From: Epiperipatus broadwayi
Taxonomy: Eukaryota > Onychophora > Udeonychophora > Euonychophora > Peripatidae
Direction of reading: 5' to 3'
NCBI GenBank assembly: GCA_028023455.1
Contig: JAQFVV010012396.1
Coordinates: forward strand, 10,953,296-11,017,295
DNA length: 64,000 nt
The notes below the pieces were generated by a model, which had not been told where the DNA came from, ran no database searches, and saw only the letters and a list, made by a program, of their open reading frames with translations. The translations under genes were made by a program, and so were the position numbers. Shown piece by piece: positions 46,454-56,206 of this stretch (its first letter is position 1; each line of letters opens with the position of its first letter).

Positions 46454-46672
46454 TTACCTAGCTTTCTCCCTTATGCACGGTTCCGAGCGTTGCTTCTGAT
46501 AGTATTTCATTCGGTCAGTTAGCGCTAACTCTTTGCACTCCTTTTCCCGATGTCGTTGGGATCCTGTGGGCTCCACGTGGACACTCCGTCTCCTTCTTGT
46601 TTTACGTGACCATGATCGACATTTGAACTGTTTGCTGTTGGTATTGCGGGAAGGATTCGGCCGGCTGTTCAC
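46454..46672 (-). CDS. Short basic ORF inside the LTR (72 aa, right copy)
   Basis: Twin of 40484-40702, kept open, differing at a Pro for Leu near the C-terminus. The same caution applies. Confidence 0.25.
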   Translation of the reverse strand: MNSRPNPSRNTNSKQFKCRSWSRKTRRRRSVHVEPTGSQRHREKECKELALTDRMKYYQKQRSEPCIREKAR

Positions 46673-46916
46673 ACGATGGGTTTAACAGTGCAGCATTATG
46701 TTTAGCTTGAGACGTATATTAATATTCAATGCTCTCGATCTATAAAAATAATTTTAATTAATAATACAATAGAAAATTCGCCCTTTTATATTTTACGGCC
46801 CTTATCTTGCGGATTCAATCTACAATACGTAACTAATCCTCTGGTGTTTCAGTTACGGTCCATGCTGACTTTCTGGTGTTTGCATTGGTCATTTAATTTC
46901 TTTGTACTCTCTGCTA

Positions 46917-47043
46917 GAGTTATTTCAATTTCTTTGTTAGAATTATTTCAATTTCTTTGTTAAAGTTATTTTCAATTTCTTTGTTAGAGTTATTTCAATT
47001 TCTTTGTTAGAATTATTTCAATTTCTTTGTTAAAGTTATTTTC
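46917..47043. repeat. Minisatellite inside the right LTR
   Basis: The same unit as 40944-41112, about six copies. Confidence 0.85.
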
Positions 47044-47490
47044 ACTAACTAGCCATTTAATGGAAATTTCTTATGTTCGTCATTAGCTCCCATTGTTCAC
47101 TACATTCCTTTGATTACATATATTTCCCCCCCCCTTTTTTTTTTTTATAATTATAAGACAAAACGAATTCCACCTTGTTTTTTTTTTTTCTTAAAGCAAT
47201 CTTAAATCAAATTTTAGTTCTTTAGGTTTTATTTAAATACGATTCAAAATTATATCTTATAAAACTGTCTAATTTATGCTTTTAACGATAAACCTGTCTA
47301 TGAGAAAAAAAAATCTTTTTATTCTTATTTTACCCTACAAGACCTTTTATTTTTATTAAATATTTACACAAATCGTTTATCAATTTATATTTTTTTTCAA
47401 AATTTTGTGTAACTCCGTATAAAGCACACTCCCTCCTGATGTATCTCGGTACAATATATATATATATATAAATCAAATGATATAAATATA

Positions 47491-47702
47491 ATAAACAAAA
47501 TACACTAGAATAACTCTACAAAATTAAAAATGCCTATATAGAATTAAAAATATGTTTTTCCCTATAACCAGCTTGCAGCTTCTTCCGCCATGCTACTCAA
47601 GTTGGCAGAAAAAGCCATAAGCTGGCTATAGCAAAGAAATTATTTTTAATTTTATATAGGCATTTTTAATTTTGTAGAGTTATTCTAGTGTATTTTGTTT
47701 AT
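47491..47702. repeat. Hairpin MITE, 212 bp
   Basis: ATAAACAAAATACACTAGAA at the left end is answered by the exact complement at the right end. The arms are about 70 bp, and a second inner pair (TATAACCAGCTT against AAGCTGGCTATA) extends the fold. It is flanked by (TA)n on both sides and lies just outside the LTR element. No ORF. Confidence 0.85.
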
Positions 47703-49593
47703 ATATATATATAAAACTAAAATAAGGAAATTCAAGAATTATGAATATAAATAATTGAGTTGCTCTCTAGATGCTGTGTTTGATAACTTTATTTAGTGAA
47801 AATAAAATAAATACTTATCATGCTCCAAAATTTTACACAAAGAATTAATTATCTTGAATCACTGTAGCCAGAGAAATGAATGGTAGATAAGCCAAAATAT
47901 TTAAGACAAATTGATTTGAATTGATTAATATTTTAATTTACAGAAGCAAATTATGTCTACTTATTTTAAAACAATGCAAAAAAATAATCAAATATCATAT
48001 ATATAATAATAGAGAATTGCAATGCCTAATATATGTAACAGTCAAAGTGACGAATCTCAGATGCTGTTAATATAAATAATTCAATTGTTCTTAAATAGTA
48101 AGAAAACAACCACTTATTATGCTCCAAGATTATATATGGAGAATTACTTTGAACAACTGCAGCCAATTATAGGAATAATTAAAAATAGATGATCAAAGAT
48201 TATGATCAGATCACAGATAGAATAGTATTATGATACATATATGAATGTAAAAAATTTTAAAACAAACAAGATTTGTAAAAAAAATGAGTATGTAGATTAT
48301 AATTTTTATATTTTGAAGTTAATGGACCAATTTTGAGAGAGAAAAAAAGATATTTATTTAATTAATTATTTTTGAAAATTCTAAAATTTTCAGTTTAATG
48401 TGATTAGATGTTAATGAGATTTTACAGATTTTTAAAAGAAAAGCAATTCTTATAATTATTTTAATTAATTGTCAATTATTCATTAAATTACAAATGAGAT
48501 GTATGTTAATTATTCACCTAATTGCTTTAAGTTAGTAGAATATATTGGAAGATTTTGACATATTGCACAAGAAATTTAAAACTTTACATAAAAAAGTTAC
48601 TTAAAATAAATCAACAACATTATTTCAAATGATTTTAAAACAAATTAAAAACAAAAATGTTACAAATAAAACATTTATTTAATACAAGACAGCATTCATT
48701 TAATTTATATGATTTTTAAGTTTTCAAACTTTTATACTAATAACTATTAGTAATTTAAAAACTTCAAATTCTTTACTTTATATATGTATAATAAAGAATT
48801 AAAACAATTATGTTCTGCCTATTACACTGATATCCTATCATTTTAAATATATTATCTTATTAGATAAATAATTAGAAGAAAAAAAAAACATTACTGATAT
48901 TGACGTTGTAAAACTTAAGGAAAGTTACATTAACAAATTCAATTTTAAAGTAAACACCCTTTTATTTACTCAAAAGAAAATAATCAAATGATATTACTTT
49001 CATTCATTGCATCAAATCATATAAGATAATAAAAAAAACAAGTTAATATATTAATTAGCATTAGCATTTTTTCATCATTCTTACTTTTCTTGTCATTTTT
49101 CTTTTCACTTTATAAGTATGTCTATACAAAAAACGCATACTTCAAATTATAATAGAAACATATTCTTTTTTTTTTTAATTTTATTTTAAAACATAAAATG
49201 TATTGTTATGCATTATTACAAATAATAATATTCTTAACTGTAAAAATTTATTATAAAATTAAAATAAATAAAACAATAAATACCTTATGCAAATTAATAT
49301 ATTTACACAAATATCTCAAAAATTAAAAAGTACTTACCAAAATTACACAATCATAGACAAAATTATAAAGGAGCTTCTGATGTTTTCATAAGAACAATGT
49401 AATAATTATTTAAAAAAAACACAATTCAATAAATACTTTTAAATTAAAGTCTAAATAATAAGAGCATCAGGCTTTGTTATATATTTCTTATCACAGAATT
49501 CATTCAACACACATTTGTTAAATAATATTTCTGTTGTATAATTTTCACTACACCACACTCACACAAGATAGGGATCAGTTTCTATCTGCTTTT
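47703..49593. other. A+T-rich non-coding stretch
   Basis: Nothing recognised. Confidence 0.6.
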
Positions 49594-49725
49594 AACATCT
49601 TGTGGAAGGATGATCATAAATATATGACCAAATACACATGAAAAGATATATGATTCCCAAGATGCACATTTTGTGCTGAACTACTGCATATCAGTTGACC
49701 TGGATCACAATGTCTTACACATATC
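49594..49725 (-). mobile_element. SINE-like repeat, copy 1 (partial)
   Basis: On the minus strand it follows the family text (TGATC.AGGTCAACTGAT, TTGGGAATCATATATCTTTT, GTGTATTTGGTCAT) but lacks the B-box end found in the other copies. Confidence 0.5.
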
Positions 49726-51777
49726 TTTATCACTGTATCTTTCTGAATAAGTAATTATAAAAGTTGCAGCATTATGAATATCTAGTTTAAAAAATATGCA
49801 AAGTGATTTCAAATATAGTGAAGTCACACTAAACACTGTATCTATACACACTACTTCAGTTATATGCTCCCCCCCTCCCAAAAAAGTAAATAACCAAAAC
49901 ATTAAAATTTGTAAATTTAATAAATTTTACAAACAATTTGTCTTAGAATGCACTCATTATATCTAACATAATTTTCTTTATTAATTATATTTTCTTCATG
50001 TTAAATAAATTGACAGCATGGGTTTTTTTTTCTTCCAAAAGTTTGTTATAGTACAACATTTTATTTAATAAAATTTAGAGAATTAGTAAAATATTTTCCT
50101 TAAGCAACAAAATGAAAGTCATTGACTTGCAATGAGAAAAAAAAAATCATGTTAAGGAAATGGCTTGTATATTTTAAAAAAAAATCATTAATAAGAGAAG
50201 TAATGAAAAGAGGAAAGCACATTCATGACATGGTTATATGCACTTCTGATATGGCTATAGTTAAATCCATGTTAAACGATAATTTTTTGATTTATAAATA
50301 ATATTACAAATTGATAAAACATTTCTATAAACATTATTATTACAGTGTATCAGAAAGCTTAAAATCTGTAAAAAAAAATTGTGACATATTTCCTGATCTA
50401 TTTTATTTTTTAAAGTATAGTATAATAAGCTTTTAAATATTATTATTATTTTAGAATAAATGTTAATGTGTGCACACACCTACACAGTAAATGTATATGT
50501 AAATGTGCATTCTCACTTTGTTATTAATAACTAGCCTTTTTTAAAAACAATTTTTTGTCTATACTATAATATTAACTTGTCTCTATATAAAATATACACA
50601 AAAAATAAGTGCTTGTGTTATAGACACATGTGTGTACGTGTGTGTATTGTAAACAAAGTTTATAAACAAAACAAAAATTATCATCCACTATCCAATATAT
50701 ACTAGGAGAACTTTGGATAATAAAAAAAAAACAGATAACATGGATGGACTGTAATGTAGTTGTTCTTAGTCAATGTGAGAGTAAGATCAAAACTAGATTT
50801 AAATTTTATTGTACTTTTTCTACTTATAATATAGTGTGGTTAGCAACAGCAATAAACACTATATTACAATATACAAATACATTATGATGATTATGAATAA
50901 CCATAATGCTGACAATGAGAACAGCAAAATAGCTTATGGTTAAATGCAGGTTTGGAAGGTTAAAGACTAAATAAAATATACTTTGATAACTTAAAACAAG
51001 AGTGAGAATGTTAGACAATTCTGAAAGTATTCATGGATGAATATTAAACATATGCAAACATAAACATGATTTTGTAATAAAAAAAGTGCTTTCCAAATTC
51101 ACTCACTCAACAATTTACCCTTTCCACTATAGAAAAGGTGATGGGAGGGGTATCAGACTTTGCAGACATATATAGCTTACTGTAGAATATGAAGTTTGGT
51201 TATTCAATGGCATCTTTACCAAACATATAAATTAAATGGTGATAGAATAATTTTGAAAATGGCAAACTCTAAATGTGCATACTATAATAATAAATCATAA
51301 GTCAGACTACAGTTAGTTTAACAAACATACAAAGAACATAATCTCTTATGTTAATGCTAATTTATTGTTTAAACAATAAATAGTTCATTTATACATATGG
51401 ATAATAAAATAATTATTGATCCTCAAAGAATTGATATTTTATATTAGCAATGTCTTCGTAAAGTCTTAATCAAATCAGCTCACAAATATAAATTCTAATA
51501 ATTTGAATAACTCTGTAAATAGACATCAGCTACTAAATATTTAATGCTAAGAATATATAATATTATAAAGAAACAAACTCCAAATATATCTACCATAACA
51601 CTAATTGATGTCAGGTTTATTACAGTTATTTTAAAACACTTTTGAAGAATGTTCTCTCGTTTCATGCAAAAACATTTTTTACCAAATTTGTTAAAATCAC
51701 TCTAGCTAAGTCTGACTTATGAATTATTATTAAGATATGCATATTCAGTTTACTTTTCCATAAATATTACTACATAT
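49726..51777. other. A+T-rich non-coding stretch
   Basis: No gene or element seen. Confidence 0.6.
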
Positions 51778-51897
51778 CCTCAGCAATACATATTTAATAG
51801 ATATTTATGGAGTTATTCCTCAGCAATACATATTTAATAGATATTTATGAAGTTAATCCTCAGCAATACATATTTAATAGATATTTATGGAGTTATT
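51778..51897. repeat. Tandem repeat, 3 x 40 bp
   Basis: Units start at 51778, 51818 and 51858 with CCTCAGCAATACATATTTAA. The three copies differ at only two or three positions, so the array is recent. Confidence 0.95.
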
Positions 51898-52787
51898 AAA
51901 ATTATTAGAATTTTATGTCTTAATTGGTATCAGAAACTATAAACTGATTTGATTAAAATTTTGTAAGATCCTGCTAATATTCACTGCTTCAAATATCAGT
52001 AAAAGTAGTTGCACAAAAGTGGGATCATTTTTTCATCTGATAAATTAGTACTGCTGTAAGAGAGAATCACTTTTTGAAAATTTGCTAAAATGATTCTAGA
52101 ATGCACATATGGAGTTTATTTCTCCATAAATTTATGTATTTTGCAATTTCATTTTGAATGAAAAACTCTAAATGATAAATAAATACAAACACATGAAGCC
52201 AAAAGCTAGTTCTACTAATCTAGTAATTAGATAGTAATTGTCATTTTATAAGTCATTACATTTATATATTAATTATTGAATGATGTATGTAAGAATTATG
52301 AATGGTTTAATGTCATATTTGTTAGCATAGCCATTTCCTCAAGATAGAATTTGAATCCCAAAAAATAAATAAATCCAAGTTCTAACCAAGTTAATAATTG
52401 TTTATCGGGTAGCATCTAGCCACTAAAATTATTGTTTGACATTTGATATTTAGTTATTTTTATATGGATGACAAAAATTCCAAAATAGTAAGGATTTGTC
52501 AGATGACCATAAAAAATAACAGTAACATGATGCAACTGTAAGAGTGATAAAAAAAAGTAGCATATATTTACAAGTGCTGAAACAATGACTAAACTTTACT
52601 CTACTTAGCAAAACAAACAATTCATTGATTAAAAAATAGTGACACTAAAAATTAAAATAAAAAATTTCAAATTCAGACTTGAGAAAACAAAGTGTCTAAA
52701 TTTTAAAGGGAAATAGAAGTTCAGTAATTCGTTAGTTGCTTAGTAACTTATAGAGTAAATGACATTTCCTATGATTTATTGTTAAAG
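51898..52787. other. A+T-rich non-coding stretch
   Basis: Nothing recognised. Confidence 0.55.
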
Positions 52788-52955
52788 TAGAGGGATTTGA
52801 ACTTAGAATTCTTTTAGTCTATATTTCTCCAGTCCATCTTAAGTAACCAATACATGATCACATAAATTGAAAAAGATAGATAATCCCCAATATACAAATT
52901 CCATGCAGAATCAGCACTCATCAGTTGGACCAGATCATAATATTCCACACACCCA
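52788..52955 (-). mobile_element. SINE-like repeat, copy 2
   Basis: On the minus strand: GATCTGGTCCAACTGATGAG, then a GATTATCTATCTTTTTCA block, then GTTCAAATCCCTCTAC. GTTCAAATCC fits the B-box of RNA polymerase III promoters, as in tRNA-derived SINEs. No coding capacity. Confidence 0.5.
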
Positions 52956-53499
52956 TATATATACACATACATCCAATCAGTGCTCAGCTTATGTTAAGAT
53001 AGCAAACCATTAAACTTTAATGAACAGGCTTCAGTCTTCTCACCCTTCCAACTATTCAACAACCATTTCATTAAAAAACCAAATGATTGAATGCTCAAAC
53101 TCCTTATTGGACTTAATACTATAGTCAAACCAATATAAACATCATGTCAAACTAACCCCTCACATTATAGGACCATTACTTATCTATATATATTAATAGG
53201 AGAGGGATAGGCTGAAACTTATATTATGATGTAATCTATTTTCAAACATAGTATAAGATTCAGCACATTTCTATTAAGATATATGGATACATAATGGTCC
53301 TATAATGTGAGGGATTATATTGATGTAATGTCTACATGGGTATGCATACAGTGTCAAATCCAATAAGGGCTTTGAGCATTCCATTGATGGTTTTTCAATA
53401 AAATGTATGGTTGAATAGTTGGAAAGGAGAGAAGATTGAAACCTGTCTCCTAAAATGTAATAAATTGCTATATTAGCCGAGCATTGTGTGTATATATAT

Positions 53500-53668
53500 G
53501 TGTGGGAGATCATGATCTGGCACAACTGATGAGTACTGGTTCTGATATATATATATATATTGGTGATCATCTATCTTTTTCACATGTATGTACTCATGTG
53601 TATTGGTTGCTTGAAATGGAGTGGATAAATATAGACTGAAAAATTCTAAATTCAAATCCCTCTACTTA
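53500..53668 (+). mobile_element. SINE-like repeat, copy 3
   Basis: GATCTGGCACAACTGATGAG ... GTGATCATCTATCTTTTTCA ... GGTTGCTTGAAATGGAGTGG ... TTCAAATCCCTCTAC. An internal (TA)n expansion occurs at about 53545-53560. Confidence 0.5.
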
Positions 53669-55594
53669 CATATATAAGAATCATTCAGTTTACTAAATGG
53701 ATAATCAAATTTATTGTTTAAAAATATCTAAATGAGGGGAGAGAGACAGCATTTTGAAGATATATCAAACTTTAAGTAGACTAAATAATAGTAGCCAAAA
53801 ACTTTGTCCTAGAAGTATTTTTTATTCTTACTGCGTACTCTGTCAGAATGTAGTTCAAAATTCCTATACAATAGGTCAAGCTATAATGTAATAATATGTA
53901 TTGTAATTTCATGACATGCCTTAATGGGACTTGTTTTAAAATATCTTTTATAGTTACATGACAAAATTTAATTAAGTATTCTATGATAATTATGTCATAA
54001 AGTAATGAAACTTTATATTATCATAAACTTACACATTAACAATTTGAAGGGAATCCATCATATTCTTTTCAGTACAGGTAGAATATAAATGGGTGTATGT
54101 ATATATTAATTTCAGAAAAAGAACTGCCAATTTTCAAAATACATAATAAACACATTTATACACACACACACACATTTTTAATCAATGGAAATATATTTGC
54201 AAATATCTTACAACATATATTTTCTAGCGGGCAAATAATTGCTAAAGTAGTCTGTATGACAGCAGGATAAAAACAGACTGAGAATTTTCCCAATTTATCA
54301 TTGGCAAATGATTGATGTTCATAATTTACGAGACAGTTAACGTTCAACAAGATGTCTTACAAATTTATTTTATTTGTAGTTTAAATTTAATTAAATGTGG
54401 AGCAATATTATATATATAAAACATAATTGCATTTAGAAATGAAAAAAAAAACGACAATTCAGTCATAAATATGCATATACAAATAATGACTTGAATGTTT
54501 AACTCTGTGTTAAAAGTAAAACAAAAATACTAGTATTTCATCGGAAATTGTAATTTGCCACATAGTAATTTACAAGTGATGGATCAGCAATTTTCAGCAA
54601 TAGTTTTTAAACCCTTATAATTACAAACTACTTTATCATCTAGCCGGTGATTTTCTTAAAAGTTAGTTGCACACATATATATTTATCTATAGAAAAGTAG
54701 TATAATATATTCATAAAATAAAAATCAATGGTATAATCAGTTGCTCTAGAGATTGCATATATATATTCGTCTGTAGAAAAAATAGCAGTGTATTAATAAA
54801 ATAAAAAATAAATGTGTAATCAGTTGCTCTACAGATCACGTGATAATTGATGCATCACAATGAGAGTTTCTCAACTCTGTCATCTCAATTTAAACTAAGA
54901 TTTTTCTTCAGTTAGAAATCACTCTAGAAATCTTAGCAATTCTATCATTGCATTAATCCACATAGCACAATTGCCAACATTAGTTTTTATAACACTCAAT
55001 TGTAAATCATTTTATCAACGTGCTAAAATTTATAATATATAAATAAAAAACTTCAATGTAAAATATTGTTACTGTACTTCATAATTTTCTAGAGGATGTT
55101 TTGTTTTTTTAATTCATGCTTCTCAGAGTATCTGAGATGAAAAACTAGTTTTTTTATATATATCTAGTCTATCAGCAGAATACAAGTGTGCCAATATTCA
55201 AATTAGTTTATACACTGTTCAAAAATCCATGTATGCTTAAGTGCAATCTAAACTCTTTTGGAGCCCAAACACCACATGTTCTCCTAGCAATTAATCATTT
55301 AATTATTTCATTTAATCTATGAATTGCATTAATGAATTTCATGATAATGTAAAAAAAAAAAATACTATGATTTCAAAACGATTTCATCTGTGAGTAAAAG
55401 GTAATTTTCCATATTAAATACCTTAAAGTTTTATTACAACATGGTAGAAAAATCAGCCTCACAGTTGATGAAAATTGATGGAGACTATGAAGTAATTTCA
55501 GCAGTTTTGTAATATTTATTTATAAATTTTATTCGAAATGAGACAAATGATGACTTATTTTTAAAATTTACAATTTTTCATCATAACTGGTTGT
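53669..55594. other. A+T-rich non-coding stretch
   Basis: Contains a (CA)n tract near 54164-54175 and two similar phrases (TCAGTTGCTCTA(G/C)AGAT) at about 54738 and 54820. No gene. Confidence 0.55.
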
Positions 55595-55716
55595 GCATAA
55601 AATACATATATTAGTGATCATCTATCTTTTTCACATGCATGTGGTCATGTTTATTAGTTGTTTGAGATGGAATGGAGGATGAACAGACTGAAAAATCCAA
55701 ATCTCTCTACTTATAT
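55595..55716 (+). mobile_element. SINE-like repeat, copy 4 (5'-truncated)
   Basis: GTGATCATCTATCTTTTTCA ... GTGGTCATGTTTATTAGTTG ... AAATCTCTCTAC, with the B-box region degenerate. It lies just beyond the 3' end of the Penelope-like element. Confidence 0.5.
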
Positions 55717-55824
55717 ATATATATATATATATTAAATGTAAAATACAATACCCTTTATAAAATATTATATATATATATAAAATAATTTTAACGGTAAATA
55801 CAATATTATAGTTTAAATTTTTTT

Positions 55825-55858
55825 GTAGCGCTTTCGATTATGTGGTAATCCTCGTCAG
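55825..55858 (-). ncRNA. Candidate hammerhead ribozyme core of the PLE
   Basis: On the minus strand CTGACGA (fits core CUGANGA), then a stem-loop GATTA/CCACA/TAATC, then GAAA, then a palindromic AGCGCT (stem III) and an A at the cleavage position. Hammerhead motifs are known in Penelope-like elements, usually near their ends, and minimal stem III is typical there. One G between the core and stem II is extra in my pairing, and stem I is weak, so activity is doubtful. Confidence 0.45.
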
Positions 55859-55904
55859 CTTTAACAGAATTTCAAATTTTTTAAACTTAATGTTATGTAT
55901 ATTT

Positions 55905-56171
55905 TCATAAGCTGTGTATGGCTGTATTTGCAACTTGCCTATTAATAACAGCATCCTTATATTTATCAATCAAAATTGCCTCTTTAATTTTCCTCTTTTT
56001 ATGATTTCTTTCTTCCATTGATATTTTTATTTCACTACTATTAAATGTAAACCTATAATTACAAGTTTTTTCATGGTCAAAGAATACTGAAGCTGTATTA
56101 AATTGACTATTTACATTATTTTTAATTCGATTATATAATAATTGATGCTCCTTCAATCTTTTCTCCATAGA
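55905..56171 (-). pseudogene. PLE GIY-YIG endonuclease, C-terminal half
   Basis: Starting at the insertion point the frame reads KSRCSMEKRLKEHQ, which completes the YIG...R..EH pattern of the GIY-YIG nuclease. It continues with FFDHEKTCNYRF and EERNHKKRKIKEAILI to a stop at 55905, the usual end of PLE proteins (E-x-x-x-I region). The coding is undamaged here. The N-terminal half is at 62804-63060. Confidence 0.75.
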
Positions 56172-56183
56172 ACATCTTGATTT
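56172..56183. repeat. Target duplication of the outer RTE (left)
   Basis: ACATCTTGATTT, identical to 62792-62803. Confidence 0.9.
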
Positions 56184-56206
56184 CATCATCATCATCATCA
56201 TCATCA

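Larger units (their letters stand above)
39742..47453 (-). mobile_element. Ty3/Gypsy LTR retrotransposon, nearly complete (7.7 kb)
   Basis: Two direct LTRs of 1765 and 1743 bp bound a 4.2-kb interior. In minus-strand order it has LTR, primer-binding site, gag, protease, RT, RNase H, integrase, polypurine tract and LTR. The RT-RNase H-integrase order and the protease upstream of RT place it in Ty3/Gypsy. It inserted in an AT microsatellite, so the target duplication cannot be read. The two LTRs differ by about a dozen substitutions by eye plus repeat-number changes, so the insertion is fairly young. One in-frame stop in pol is the only clear lesion in the coding region. The unusually long LTRs and Lys-type primer site recall Osvaldo/Ulysses-like elements, but a tree would be needed. 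Confidence 0.9.
45711..47453 (-). repeat. 5' LTR (right copy, 1743 bp)
   Basis: Same text as the left LTR except for about a dozen substitutions, a shorter minisatellite (46917-47043) and indels in homopolymer runs, including an extra AAGCAATCTT-type insertion near 47195. It is followed inward by the primer-binding site. Confidence 0.92.
52788..53668. repeat. Inverted repeat of about 0.9 kb with a SINE-like copy in each arm
   Basis: The left arm 52788-53195 and right arm 53290-53668 pair in inverted orientation through CTTCCAACTATTCAAC, ATGCTCAAACTCCTTATTGG and CCCTCACATTATAGGACCAT (identical on both sides). The outer ~170 bp of each arm is the SINE-like repeat, pointing outward. The loop is about 95 bp. 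The arms are about 75-80% alike by eye. Confidence 0.8.

Noticed and set aside
47407-47453. A separate solo LTR or second element at the right LTR end
   Set aside because: The text is the same as the left LTR end and is explained by the paired LTRs of one element.
51778-51897. 40-bp tandem repeat as a CRISPR array
   Set aside because: The units are contiguous with no spacers, only three copies exist, and the DNA is eukaryotic.
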